A stretch of 64,000 bases of DNA, taken from assembly GCA_947453725.1 (NCBI GenBank), contig CANGHH010000003.1, forward strand, positions 300,543 through 364,542, written 5' to 3'. Positions 10,053-18,510 of the stretch are shown here, piece after piece (position 1 is the first letter of the stretch; every line of letters begins with the position of its first letter). Below the pieces are notes generated by a model. That model ran no database searches. It had not been told where the DNA came from and was given only the letters and a program-made list of their open reading frames with translations. Source of the DNA: Betaproteobacteria bacterium. Lineage in GTDB: Bacteria; Pseudomonadota; Gammaproteobacteria; Burkholderiales; Burkholderiaceae_C. A program made the translations under genes and the position numbers.

Positions 10053-10988
10053 TCAGCAGCGGCCGGCCAGCCAGCGCGCCAGCGTGCGCGCGATCGGCTG
10101 TCCGGTGGCGTCTTCGTACCAGCTGTAGCCGGGGCTGGGGTTGACTTCGAAGCAGTAGCTCAGGCCGTCGTCGGCCAGCATCAGGTCCAGGCCGGCGAAG
10201 GGCAGGTCCAGCGCCTGGGCGGCGTGGATGCAGCGCCAGCGCGTGGTCGCGTCCAGCGTGGTGTTGCGCAGCGTGGTGCTGCCGCCGTCGCGGCTGGCAT
10301 AGCGGTAGTCCAGGCCGTCGCTGTCGATCTCGGTGCAGAAAGTCGTTTCGCCGATCACATGCACCCGCACATTGGTGCCTTGCAGGCGTTTCTGGAACAG
10401 CGTCGGGCAGTAGCGGATCTGCGGCAGGCGTGTCTTCGCAGCGGCGTCCAGCGGCCGCACGATGGAGCGCACGCCGCTGGCCGATTTGTAGATCAAGGGG
10501 CCGTGCTCGGCCTCGAAGTCCAGAACCTCCTGTGGCTCGGTGCTGATCAGCATCGGCGGCACGCTGAAGCCGGCCGCCGCCAGGTGCTGCGACTGGAAGG
10601 GCTTGCTGCCGTTGCTGGCCATCGCCGAGACGCGGTTCGCGACTCGGCCGGGCAGGCGTTCGGCCACCTCCACCCAGGCCTGGGTCCAGGCCTGGCCAGC
10701 CTGGCCGCGCGCCGGGTCGGCCGGCCACAGCCGCAGGTCGTCCATCGGACGCAGGTAGAGGCCCGCCAGGCTGTCCAAGGCGATCAGGGTCTGGCCGTCG
10801 GGGCAGGCCCAACCCAGGTCTCCCGATTCGTCGATACGGCTGTGCAGCGGCGTCCGGTCGAAGCGCCGCTGGTCGAGCAGCAGCGTGGCGATGCCCTCAT
10901 CGGCCAAGGCCTGCAGCAGCAGTTGCGTCGGCCCTTCGCCCGGCAGCCCCAGCACCCCCACGGTCGTGGCGTCGGTCGCGCTGTTCAT
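10053..10988 (-). CDS. RimK-like ATP-grasp ligase
   Basis: A 311-residue ATP-grasp protein. Such enzymes activate a carboxylate as acyl-phosphate and join it to an amine, alcohol or thiol. Motifs seen: the pre-ATP-grasp region up to about residue 120, SKPFQSQ with Lys129, IYKSASG with Lys168, the strand QKRLQGTNVRVHVIG, GLDLM with Asp268, and the metal site CFEVNPSPG with Glu281 and Asn283. The catalytic set looks complete, so it should be active. The substrate is unknown. It is the last gene of a three-gene operon; its ATG overlaps the preceding TGA (ATGA). Linkage to a cytoplasmic subtilase suggests a peptide or protein substrate (inference). Confidence 0.82.
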   Translation of the reverse strand: MNSATDATTVGVLGLPGEGPTQLLLQALADEGIATLLLDQRRFDRTPLHSRIDESGDLGWACPDGQTLIALDSLAGLYLRPMDDLRLWPADPARGQAGQAWTQAWVEVAERLPGRVANRVSAMASNGSKPFQSQHLAAAGFSVPPMLISTEPQEVLDFEAEHGPLIYKSASGVRSIVRPLDAAAKTRLPQIRYCPTLFQKRLQGTNVRVHVIGETTFCTEIDSDGLDYRYASRDGGSTTLRNTTLDATTRWRCIHAAQALDLPFAGLDLMLADDGLSYCFEVNPSPGYSWYEDATGQPIARTLARWLAGRC

Positions 10989-11797
10989 GCGCAGGCTGCG
11001 GGCTTGGGCTCGGCCGCCCAGGCGGGCGCTGGCATGCCCATCAGACCGGCCAAGGCCGACGCCGCGGCGTCCCCGGCCGGGCGCAGGTCGGGCTGAGGGC
11101 TGGCCTGTGCCAGCCGCCATCGTCCTGGGCCGTCGGGCGCCAGGTAGAGGCCCAGCAGTTGGCAGCTGGCGGCAGTGGCCAGCCGGCGTGCGCCCGTCTG
11201 CCAGTGGGCGTTCAAGGTCGGCCCGTTGACGCTGAAACAGCGCTCGCCGACCACCAGCAGCCGCAGCAGCGGCGCCGCCGTGCCATCTGCTGGCCAAGGC
11301 AGTACCGGCAGCCCGCAGCGCTGGGCCTGCCAGCGCCATTGCGCGACCGGCCAGGCCGGTCCGGCCAGCGCATCGACGCCCGGGCGGTTGATGCAGCGCG
11401 TGCCCAGGCCGTGCAGCCAGGCGGCCAGCAGGGCCTGGCGTTCCTGGACCAGGTAGTCGCGTTCGGGCGTCGCTTCAGGCACCCAGGCGCAGCCGGGCCG
11501 GTGAAGCACGCCCTGCAGCTGTTCGCTGTCGACATCGAAGTGCCGGCTCGCGGCCCCCTGGCCCAGCGACACTTGCAGCCGGCTGTGCGTGGTCCGGCCC
11601 AGCACGCGCAGCTGCCAGCGGCTGCACAAGGCCAAGGCCGGCGCCGGCAGCACCAGCAGTTCGGCCGCCCGACGGCCCAGTTGCTGCCGCCATTGCGCTG
11701 CCAGCCAGGGCGCCGCGGCGTCGTGCAACTCGTGTACCAGCAACCAGCGGACCTGCTGTGCGGCTGGCGCAGCCCGGTCCGGCGCCGCGGTACTCAC
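10985..11797 (-). CDS. Hypothetical protein with pre-ATP-grasp-like segment
   Basis: This 270-residue protein is not confidently recognised. The central stretch (LHRPGCAWVPEATPERDYLV, an acidic helix, then TRCINRP and a Gln-rich helix ending RCGLPVLPW) resembles the part of graspetide-type and RimK-like ligases just before the ATP-binding core. The nucleotide-binding lysines and Glu/Asn metal site are not apparent, so it may be a degenerate, non-catalytic partner of the next gene. The GTG start directly follows the TAG stop of the protease with no gap, and the stop overlaps the ATP-grasp ATG, so all three proteins are probably made in fixed ratio. Composition is Ala/Leu/Arg/Trp-rich, with no signal peptide. 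Confidence 0.6.
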   Translation of the reverse strand: MSTAAPDRAAPAAQQVRWLLVHELHDAAAPWLAAQWRQQLGRRAAELLVLPAPALALCSRWQLRVLGRTTHSRLQVSLGQGAASRHFDVDSEQLQGVLHRPGCAWVPEATPERDYLVQERQALLAAWLHGLGTRCINRPGVDALAGPAWPVAQWRWQAQRCGLPVLPWPADGTAAPLLRLLVVGERCFSVNGPTLNAHWQTGARRLATAASCQLLGLYLAPDGPGRWRLAQASPQPDLRPAGDAAASALAGLMGMPAPAWAAEPKPAACA

Positions 11798-13639
11798 CTA
11801 GCGCTGGCTGCCGTCGTCGCCACCTGCGGGCGGGTCGAAGGCGGCGGCACCGACGTCGGGCCGCAGCGACGGGTCGATGAAGTGTGCACCGCTTGCCGCC
11901 CCAGGCATGGTGCCCAGCAAGCCGCTGAGCGCCGCCTCCAGCGCATCGACGCGGTCCTGCAGCCCAGGCTGTTCGGGCGCCCGTTGCAAGCCCAAGGGCG
12001 GGATCAGCACCTCGACGACGTCCTTGCGGTCCTTTTCCTTGACCTCCTTGACCTGCTCCTTGATGCGCTCCTTCAACACTTCCTTGGTGTCCTTTTCCTT
12101 CACGTCCTTGATCCGGTCCTTGAGGCTGTCCTTTTCCTTGATCTCCTTGGTGTCCTTGATGCGGTCCTTGGCATCCTTGATGGCCAGCTTGGGGAACAGC
12201 CGGCCGTGCAGACCGCGCAGATCGGGTCGGTTGCCGATGCGCTGCGTGGCTGGGCGGCCGGGCTCGTTCTGCTGCGGCGAGCCCGTGGCGCGCAGCGCGT
12301 CGCGCGCGGCCACCGAGGTCAGCAGGGTCTTGCCGGCGGCGCGCAGCCAGCCCTGCATCACGGCGACAGCACCGACAACGATCGGGCTGGCGCTCGAGGT
12401 GCCCGAGAACTGGTCGGTGTACCAGGCGTTGCCGCCCCCGTTGTAGAGGTCGGCCACACCCCAGCTGCGGCCGGTGCTGGTGACTTCGCGGCCCCAGCCC
12501 TGCACGTCCACCGCGCTGCCATAGTTGGAGAAGTCCAGCCGCGAACGGTCGGCCCCGAAGTTGCGGCCGTGGGTGCCGGGGGGCGGCGCGCCGGCGCCGA
12601 CCAGGATCGCGCCGCACTGCGGGTTGCTGCGGTTGAAGGGGTTGCGCCAGCCGGCCGGGAAGCCCGCCGGCAGCGTGCTGTAGACCGGGTCGTCGAGGTT
12701 CTGCGAACCATTCCCCGCCGCTTCGACGACGACGATGCCGCGCGAGGTGGCGTAGACGATGGCGGCAAAGTCATCGGGCCACCACTCGATGCCGATGTAG
12801 CCCATCTGCCCGGCCCCAGTGGCGCGCGGCCCCGGGCGGTGGATTTCCAGCAGGATGATGTCGCCCGGCTGCAGGCGGTCGGCGGCCTTGCGGATGGCCA
12901 GGGCCGATGAATTGGTGACGAAGGAAATCGTCGAGACGCGGGCATTCGGCGCGATGCCGATCACGCCGAATCCGTTGTCGTCGCCGCCGATCACGCCGAT
13001 CACCGCCGTGCCGTGGTCGGTGTCGGCGGCGTTGCTGCCGTCGAGCAGGCCGCCACAGTTCGCCAGCAGGTCTTCGTGGCTGAAGTTCCAGCCCCATTCC
13101 AGGTCGATGATGCGCACGTTGTCGCCGCGGCCGCCGGGCTTGGTCCAGCCGAAGCGCGCGTCGATGCCGCCGGGTGCGGCGTCGAGGTAGCCCTGGCGGG
13201 TGTTGAAGTCGGGCGTGACGGTGGGGCTCAGGTCCTGCGGCGCGGCGTCGGGCGTTCCGCGCAACGCGCCGCGGTCCATCTCCGGCGGCTCGCCCGGCGG
13301 CTTGTAGTAGGCGCCCAGCACGCTCGGTTCTGCGAGCAGGCTGTCGATCAGCTTCTGGTGGTTCTTCAGGTCGCCGCTGAGGCTGTAGAAGGTGGCCGGG
13401 TCGGGATGTTCGGGTGCGGCGGCGCGCACGCTCGGGCTGACCCAGGCGGCGACCCGTTCCTCGCTGGCGCCGAACAGCGGCCGCATCTCGACCTTGGCGG
13501 CCTTCAGCAGGGCCTGCAGCGAGCTGGTGGCCGCCGCCGCCGCACCGCTCGGCGCGGCGGCGCCCGGGACGGTTCGCAACTCGGCCTCGGGTCGCGCGAT
13601 GACGATGATCTCGGCGGCGGTGTGCAGTTTCTGGGTCAT
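11798..13639 (-). CDS. Cytoplasmic subtilisin-like serine protease (S8) with charged K/D/E tail
   Basis: A 613-residue S8 peptidase with a complete triad: Asp179 in RIIDLEW, His209 in DTDHGTAV, Ser415 in SGTSSASP, and oxyanion Asn310 in EAAGNGS. Residues about 45-118, ending YYKPPGEPPE, look like an I9-type pro-domain. After the catalytic domain, residues 484-543 form a low-complexity segment built almost entirely of Lys, Asp, Glu, Ile and Val, with recurring KD and KEKD units. A short coiled-coil-like stretch and a Gly/Asp tail follow. No signal peptide is present, so it probably acts in the cytoplasm. AAGGA lies six bases before ATG 13639. It heads the operon with the 270-residue partner and the ATP-grasp ligase. 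Confidence 0.88.
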   Translation of the reverse strand: MTQKLHTAAEIIVIARPEAELRTVPGAAAPSGAAAAATSSLQALLKAAKVEMRPLFGASEERVAAWVSPSVRAAAPEHPDPATFYSLSGDLKNHQKLIDSLLAEPSVLGAYYKPPGEPPEMDRGALRGTPDAAPQDLSPTVTPDFNTRQGYLDAAPGGIDARFGWTKPGGRGDNVRIIDLEWGWNFSHEDLLANCGGLLDGSNAADTDHGTAVIGVIGGDDNGFGVIGIAPNARVSTISFVTNSSALAIRKAADRLQPGDIILLEIHRPGPRATGAGQMGYIGIEWWPDDFAAIVYATSRGIVVVEAAGNGSQNLDDPVYSTLPAGFPAGWRNPFNRSNPQCGAILVGAGAPPPGTHGRNFGADRSRLDFSNYGSAVDVQGWGREVTSTGRSWGVADLYNGGGNAWYTDQFSGTSSASPIVVGAVAVMQGWLRAAGKTLLTSVAARDALRATGSPQQNEPGRPATQRIGNRPDLRGLHGRLFPKLAIKDAKDRIKDTKEIKEKDSLKDRIKDVKEKDTKEVLKERIKEQVKEVKEKDRKDVVEVLIPPLGLQRAPEQPGLQDRVDALEAALSGLLGTMPGAASGAHFIDPSLRPDVGAAAFDPPAGGDDGSQR

Positions 13640-13748
13640 GTCCGTTCCTTGTGCCTACGCGGTGGGTGCCCCTTGCTGGATGCCGACCACCGCGCGCGGC
13701 AGGCCGGGGTCCTGACAGGGCTCCGATGCTGGGTGCCGGCTGCGAAAC

Positions 13749-13776
13749 GCAGTACCCCAAGGGTTAGGGGTACTGC
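13749..13776. promoter_or_regulatory. 10-bp inverted repeat in the protease/small-gene divergent region
   Basis: GCAGTACCCC and its exact complement GGGGTACTGC flank an eight-base spacer (AAGGGTTA). The repeat lies 110 bases upstream of the protease and 54 bases before the small divergent gene. Perfect arms of this size in a divergent control region suggest an operator. The TACCCC/GGGGTA halves recall sites of NarL/LuxR-type regulators, but no such regulator is encoded nearby. Confidence 0.5.
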
Positions 13777-13829
13777 CGATGGGGTGCCGGCCGTGGCGTG
13801 GTCGGTGCGCCGGGCTTATGCTGTGCCGG

Positions 13830-14072
13830 ATGGAAGCCGTGCTGGCCTTGTACCCGGGGCACCGCGCCGATGCGGTGCAGGCCTGGGCGCGGCAAGCCGG
13901 CGTGCAGCTGGTGGCGATGTTTCCCGGCGCACAGGACGACGATGGCCAGCGCTGGTACCTGCTGCAAGGCGCCGACGCCAGCCGGCTGCCTGCGCTGGTG
14001 GCCCAGTTGCAGGGTCACCCCGATGTCGACGCGGCCTATCTGAAGCCTGCCGGTGAGCCGCCGGGCGGCTGA
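13830..14072 (+). CDS. Small free-standing protein resembling the protease N-terminal (I9-like) domain
   Basis: An 80-residue protein, divergent from the subtilase. Its C-terminal half (YLLQGADASRLPALVAQL, then AYLKPAGEPP) parallels residues about 84-118 of the neighbouring protease (YSLSGD, LIDSLLAEPSVLGAYYKPPGEPP). Both also share an AxVxxxxxF stretch upstream. Subtilase pro-domains of the I9 type fold the protease and then inhibit it, so this looks like a separate inhibitor or folding module. I chose ATG 13830; ATGs at 13818 and 13779 would add 4 or 17 residues. TATGCT ends seven bases before 13830, so the message may be nearly leaderless. Coding status is supported by the homology and length. 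Confidence 0.65.
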   Translation: MEAVLALYPGHRADAVQAWARQAGVQLVAMFPGAQDDDGQRWYLLQGADASRLPALVAQLQGHPDVDAAYLKPAGEPPGG

Positions 14073-14114
14073 GATGGAGGCCTCGGGCCGGGGTGCTGCG
14101 CCCGGGCTGCGGCG

Positions 14115-15050
14115 CTACCAGCGCTTCTGCGACAGCTCGTCGAACAACTCGCTGTAGATGCGCTGGCGCGTCGGGCTGATCTCGCCGCGCGCCATCGCGT
14201 CGCGCACGCTGCAGCCGGGTTCGTGGCGGTGGCTGCAGTTGTGGAACTTGCAATCGCCCAAGGCGGAGGCGAAGTCGGGCATCAGCCCGGCCAGGTCTTC
14301 GGGTGCGATCTGCCGCAAGCCGAACTCCTGGAAGCCCGGCGAGTCGATCAGCGCGCCGCTGCGCGCCTCGTCCAGCCAGTACCAGCTGGTGCTGGTGGTG
14401 GTGTGGCGGCCGGTGTGCAGGGCCTGCGAGATCTCGCCCACCTGGGCGGCGGCCTGTGGCACCACCAGGTTGATCAGCGTGCTCTTGCCCATGCCGCTGG
14501 GGCCCAGCACCAGCGTCGTGCGGCCGGCGAACAGCGGCCGCAGCGTGGCCAGTGCGCCCTCGGGGTCTTGCTTCAAGGCCAGTTCGATGACGCGAATGCC
14601 CATCGCCACATAAGGCGCCAGCCGCTCGCGCGCGACGGGCGTGCTGGGCAGGTCGACCTTGTTCAGGCCGATGACGGTGGGGATGCCCGCCGCCTGCGCC
14701 GCGATCAAGGCCCGCGTCAGCTGCGACTCGCTGAACACCGGGTCGGGCGCCACCAGCACCAGCAGCTGGTCGAGGTTGGCCGCGAAGGACTTGGTGCGCC
14801 AGTCGTCCTGGCGGAACAGCAGGTTGCTGCGCGGATCCATGCTTTCGATGACGCCGCCGTCGCCGGTCGGCAGCCAGCGCACGCGGTCGCCAACCACCAG
14901 CTCGCTCTTCTTGCCGCGCGTCTGGCAGTGGACACGGCGGCCTTCGGGCGTTTCGACCATCACATGGCGGCCGTGGGCCGCCACCACCAGACCGGACGCC
15001 AGCGCGCCGTCGGATTCGGCGTGACGGCTGCGCGCGCTCGGCGGCGTCAA
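14115..15050 (-). CDS. rsgA: Small ribosomal subunit biogenesis GTPase RsgA
   Basis: RsgA is a circularly permuted GTPase that checks late 30S maturation. The 311-residue protein has an N-terminal OB-fold region (VVAAHGRHVMVETPEGRRVHC), the G4 motif LNKVDL ahead of the G1 P-loop GPSGMGKSTL, then G3 DSPGF. The C-terminal zinc-binding block CKFHNCSHRHEPGC is complete. The best start is TTG 15050, which overlaps the phhB stop (TTGA) and gives a normal N-terminus. It is the last gene of an M48-phhB-rsgA operon. Confidence 0.92.
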   Translation of the reverse strand: MTPPSARSRHAESDGALASGLVVAAHGRHVMVETPEGRRVHCQTRGKKSELVVGDRVRWLPTGDGGVIESMDPRSNLLFRQDDWRTKSFAANLDQLLVLVAPDPVFSESQLTRALIAAQAAGIPTVIGLNKVDLPSTPVARERLAPYVAMGIRVIELALKQDPEGALATLRPLFAGRTTLVLGPSGMGKSTLINLVVPQAAAQVGEISQALHTGRHTTTSTSWYWLDEARSGALIDSPGFQEFGLRQIAPEDLAGLMPDFASALGDCKFHNCSHRHEPGCSVRDAMARGEISPTRQRIYSELFDELSQKRW

Positions 15051-15370
15051 GGCAGCAAACCGTTCACCTGGGCGGCGCAGATGAAATCGTTGACCGAGAT
15101 GCCGCCCACCGAATGGGTGTTGAAGCGCACCGTGCAGCGACCGTAGCCGACCCGCAGGTCGGGGTGGTGGTCCGCGCGGTGGGCAATCCAGGCCACGGCA
15201 TTGACGAAGGCCAGCGTGTGGTGGTAATCGGCGAAGTCGAAATCCTTCTGGATGGCGCCGTCGACCAGCGTCCAGCCGGGCGCTTGAGCGAGATGTCCGG
15301 CGATCTCGGCGGCCGCCATCGCGACGGGGCTTTCGAGGGGCTGGCCGAGCGGCCTGGCCAGGGTTTGCAT
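15047..15370 (-). CDS. phhB: Pterin-4a-carbinolamine dehydratase
   Basis: PhhB/PCD removes water from 4a-hydroxytetrahydropterin, recycling the cofactor of aromatic amino acid hydroxylases. The 107-residue protein contains the family block YHHTLAFVNAVAWIAH, then DHHPDLRVGYGRC and THSVGG, which provide the active-site histidines. ATG 15370 lies 11 bases after the protease stop; ATG 15400 would overlap that gene and add ten residues. No phenylalanine hydroxylase is present in the window. The stop overlaps the TTG start of rsgA. Confidence 0.9.
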   Translation of the reverse strand: MQTLARPLGQPLESPVAMAAAEIAGHLAQAPGWTLVDGAIQKDFDFADYHHTLAFVNAVAWIAHRADHHPDLRVGYGRCTVRFNTHSVGGISVNDFICAAQVNGLLP

Positions 15371-15381
15371 GGGCGGCCCGA

Positions 15382-16695
15382 TCAGGCGGGTTGGGGCCAT
15401 GCCGGGCCGTCGACCAGGCCACCAGCAAGGCGCGGCGCGGGCAGGGCGGCCAGCCGCTCGGAGGCCGGCGGGTGCGAGTAGTAGAAGCGCACGTAGACCG
15501 GGTCGGGCGTCAGCGTGGCGGCGTTGTCCTCGTGCAGCTTGAGCAGCGCGCTGGCCAGGTCGCTGCCGTCGGACTGCGCGCAGGCGTAGGCGTCGGCCTG
15601 GAATTCGTGGCGGCGCGAAACCAGCGCCATCAGCGGCGACACGAAGAAGGTGAAAGGCGGCAGCGCCAGCATGAACAGCAGCAGCGCCAGTGCGTCATTG
15701 GGCGCCGCCAGGTTGGGCCGCACGCCCAGGCCGGCGTAGAAGCCGCTCTGTCCGGCCAGCCAGCCCAGCAGCGCCAGGCCGGCCAGGCTCATCGCGAAGA
15801 TGCCGACCATGCGCTGCAGCACGTGCTTGTGCTTGAAGTGGCCCAGCTCGTGCGCCAGCACGGCCTCGACCTCGCCGGGCGACAGGCGCTGCAGCAGGGT
15901 GTCGAAGAAAACCACCCGCTTGGCTGCGCCCAGGCCGGTGAAGTAGGCGTTGGCGTGGGCCGAGCGCTTGCTGCCGTCCATCACGAACAGGCCCTGCGCG
16001 GCGAAGCCGCAGCGCTGCATCAGCGCCTGGACGCGGGCTTTCAGCGACTCGTCGGCCAGCGGTTCGAACTTGTTGAACAAGGGCGCGATGACTGTCGGGT
16101 AGAGCACCAGCAACACCAGGTTGAAGGCCACCCAGGCGGCCCAGGCCCACAGCCACCACAGGCCGCCCGAAGCAGCCATGATCCACAGGATCAGCGCGGC
16201 CAGCGGCAGGCCGATCAGCGTGCCGACCGCCACGCCCTTGGCCATGTCCAGCAGCCACATCGCCGGCGTCATGCGGTTGAAGCCGAAGCGCTGTTCGAGG
16301 CGGAAGGTGGCAAACCATTCCAGCGGCAGGTCGATCAGGCCGCTGACCAGCGAAAAGCCAGCCAGCAGCGCCAGCTGGTAGGCCATCGGGCCCCAGGCCG
16401 GCAGCAGCGCGTCGCGCAGCGCGGTGTTCAGCGCGTCCAGCCCGCCCAGCAGCGTCCAGCCGAGCAGCACGGCGCTGCCCAGGGCGGTGGCGATCAGGCC
16501 CAGCCGGCCCTTGGCCAGTGTGTAGTCGGCGGCCTTCTGGTGCGAGGCCAGCGTGACGGTGGCGCTGAAAGCGGCCGGCACGCTGGCGCGGTGTTGCGCA
16601 ACGTGGCGCATCTGCCGGGTCGACAGCCACAGCTTGACAGCCAGGGACAGCAGCAGGGCGGCGGCAAAGGCGAGGGTGACAGCGGTAACTTGCAT
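15382..16695 (-). CDS. M48 (Ste24/CAAX-type) membrane zinc metalloprotease
   Basis: A 437-residue polytopic protease of the Ste24-like M48 family. The zinc motif HELGH sits in [14 protein letters not shown], and the third ligand Glu is in [11 protein letters not shown]. Five to seven hydrophobic segments flank the site. Bacterial members are thought to help quality control of membrane proteins; the substrate here is unknown. Start ATG 16695 precedes the first membrane helix. It is divergent from orn with 55 bases between them. Confidence 0.9.
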   Translation of the reverse strand: MQVTAVTLAFAAALLLSLAVKLWLSTRQMRHVAQHRASVPAAFSATVTLASHQKAADYTLAKGRLGLIATALGSAVLLGWTLLGGLDALNTALRDALLPAWGPMAYQLALLAGFSLVSGLIDLPLEWFATFRLEQRFGFNRMTPAMWLLDMAKGVAVGTLIGLPLAALILWIMAASGGLWWLWAWAAWVAFNLVLLVLYPTVIAPLFNKFEPLADESLKARVQALMQRCGFAAQGLFVMDGSKRSAHANAYFTGLGAAKRVVFFDTLLQRLSPGEVEAVLAHELGHFKHKHVLQRMVGIFAMSLAGLALLGWLAGQSGFYAGLGVRPNLAAPNDALALLLFMLALPPFTFFVSPLMALVSRRHEFQADAYACAQSDGSDLASALLKLHEDNAATLTPDPVYVRFYYSHPPASERLAALPAPRLAGGLVDGPAWPQPA

Positions 16696-16750
16696 GGGGC
16701 GCGAGTGTAGGCTGGGCCAGAATCGGGGGTTTACATCGCGGCTTTGCACC

Positions 16751-17329
16751 ATGACCGATACCCCGTCCCTGCCCACGCCCACCCTGGCCATCAGCGACCA
16801 GAACCTGATCTGGGTCGACCTGGAGATGACGGGCCTCTACCCCGACAAGGACCGCATCATCGAGATCGCCGTGGTGGTGACCGATCCGCATCTGACGGTG
16901 CGCATCGAGGGACCGGTCTTCGCGATCCACCAGAGCGACGCCACGCTGGCCGGCATGGACGCCTGGAACACCGGCACCCACGGCAAGAGCGGCCTGACGG
17001 CGCGCGTGAAGGCCAGCCTGATCGACGAGGCCGAAGCGCAGGCCCAGACCATGGCTTTCCTGAAGCAGTACGTGCCCAAGGGCAAGAGCCCGATGTGCGG
17101 CAACAGCATCTGCCAGGACCGACGCTTCATGGCGGGCACCATGCCCTTGCTGGAAGCCTTCTTCCACTACCGCAACCTCGACGTCAGCACGCTGAAGGAA
17201 CTGGCGCGGCGCTGGAAGCCGGCGGTGATGAGCAGCTTCAAGAAGGCGCAGGCCCACACCGCGCTGGCCGACATCCACGAATCCATCGACGAGCTGATGC
17301 ACTACCGCCAACACTTCCTGGCGCTCTGA
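16751..17329 (+). CDS. orn: Oligoribonuclease
   Basis: Orn degrades 2- to 5-nucleotide RNA fragments, including pGpG from c-di-GMP breakdown. The 192-residue DEDDh exonuclease shows Asp and Glu in WVDLEMTGL, Asp in [10 protein letters not shown] and the His/Asp pair in [12 protein letters not shown]. The N-terminus is about 12 residues longer than in E. coli. It is followed after 18 bases by the desuccinylase-like gene on the same strand. The link to pGpG is of interest because a GGDEF/EAL protein lies 4 kb away. Confidence 0.96.
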   Translation: MTDTPSLPTPTLAISDQNLIWVDLEMTGLYPDKDRIIEIAVVVTDPHLTVRIEGPVFAIHQSDATLAGMDAWNTGTHGKSGLTARVKASLIDEAEAQAQTMAFLKQYVPKGKSPMCGNSICQDRRFMAGTMPLLEAFFHYRNLDVSTLKELARRWKPAVMSSFKKAQAHTALADIHESIDELMHYRQHFLAL

Positions 17330-17347
17330 CCGCTGGCGCGCTGCGCC

Positions 17348-18463
17348 ATGCGCACCGAGACCATCGAGCTGGCGGGGAGTTCGCCCGGCGTCCGGCACCT
17401 GCTGCAGGCCTGGCATTTCGGCCAACCGGGGTGCGGGCCCAAGGCCTACATCCAGGCTGCGCTGCACGCCGACGAGATACCGGCGCTGCTGGTCGCCCAG
17501 GCCTTGCGTGAACCGCTGGCCGCGCTGGAGGCGGCGGGCGACATCCGCGGCCACGTCGTGCTGGTGCCCTGGGCCAACCCGGTGGGCCTGGCGCAGCAGA
17601 CGCTGGGCCTGCACCAGGGCCGTTTCGACCTCCGCGACGGCGTCAACTTCAACCGCCTGATTCCGGACCTGACCGAGGCCGTGGCACTGGCTGTGTCCGG
17701 CCAACTCGGCGCCGATGCCGACACCAATGTCGCGCTGATCCGCGACGCGCTGCGCCAGGCGGCTGCGGCGCTGACGGCCGGCACGCCGGTCGCCGACCTG
17801 AAGCGGCAGTTGCTGCTGTGGGCCATCGATGCCGATACCGTGCTCGACCTGCACTGCGACCAGCAGGCCACGCTGCACCTCTACGGCCTCACGCCGCAGG
17901 CCGATATGCTGGCCGAGCTGGGCGCGCTGATGGGCGCCCAGGCGATGCTGCTGGCGACCGAATCGGGCGACTCGCCCTTCGACGAGGCGTGCAGCCGGCC
18001 GTGGTTCGAACTGCAGCGCCGCCACCCGCAGCAGCCGATTCCGCTGGCCTGTTTCAGCACCACGGTGGAACTGCGCGGCGAGGCCGACACCGGTCACGAA
18101 CTGGCTCGGCAGGACGCCGCGGCGATTCTCGAATTCCTGCGCCGGCGCGGCGTGCTGGCTGGCGTGCCGCAGCCGCTGCCCGCGCCGCGCTGCCAGCCCA
18201 CGCCGCTGGCCGCGTCCGAGCCGATCACGGCGCCGTGCCACGGCATCGTGGTCTTCCACGCCCAGCCGGGCGACCGCGTCGAAGCCGGCGCGCGGGTCGC
18301 CGATCTGGTCGACGTCGAGACTGGCGCAGTGCTGCCGCTGTGCGCGCAGTCGGCCGGCTTGCTGTATGCCCGCTGCGCGACGCGCTGGGCGCGGCCCGGC
18401 CAGCCGCTGGCCAAGATCGCCGGCACGACGCTGGCGCGCACCGGCAAGCTGCTCAGCGCCTGA
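17348..18463 (+). CDS. Succinylglutamate desuccinylase/aspartoacylase family (M14-like) protein
   Basis: A 371-residue zinc carboxypeptidase-fold hydrolase of the AstE/AspA superfamily. The first zinc ligands are in LHADEIP and the third in VLDLHCD. The C-terminal 90 residues form a biotinyl/lipoyl-like beta-barrel (APCHGIVVFHAQPGDRVEAG), as in many desuccinylase-like proteins. No arginine-catabolic ast genes are nearby, so the physiological substrate is open. It probably shares a message with orn. Confidence 0.82.
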   Translation: MRTETIELAGSSPGVRHLLQAWHFGQPGCGPKAYIQAALHADEIPALLVAQALREPLAALEAAGDIRGHVVLVPWANPVGLAQQTLGLHQGRFDLRDGVNFNRLIPDLTEAVALAVSGQLGADADTNVALIRDALRQAAAALTAGTPVADLKRQLLLWAIDADTVLDLHCDQQATLHLYGLTPQADMLAELGALMGAQAMLLATESGDSPFDEACSRPWFELQRRHPQQPIPLACFSTTVELRGEADTGHELARQDAAAILEFLRRRGVLAGVPQPLPAPRCQPTPLAASEPITAPCHGIVVFHAQPGDRVEAGARVADLVDVETGAVLPLCAQSAGLLYARCATRWARPGQPLAKIAGTTLARTGKLLSA

Positions 18464-18510
18464 GTTCGCCTTGTCACACGGTTGACGCAGGTGCTGCCTA
18501 AACTACCGGC

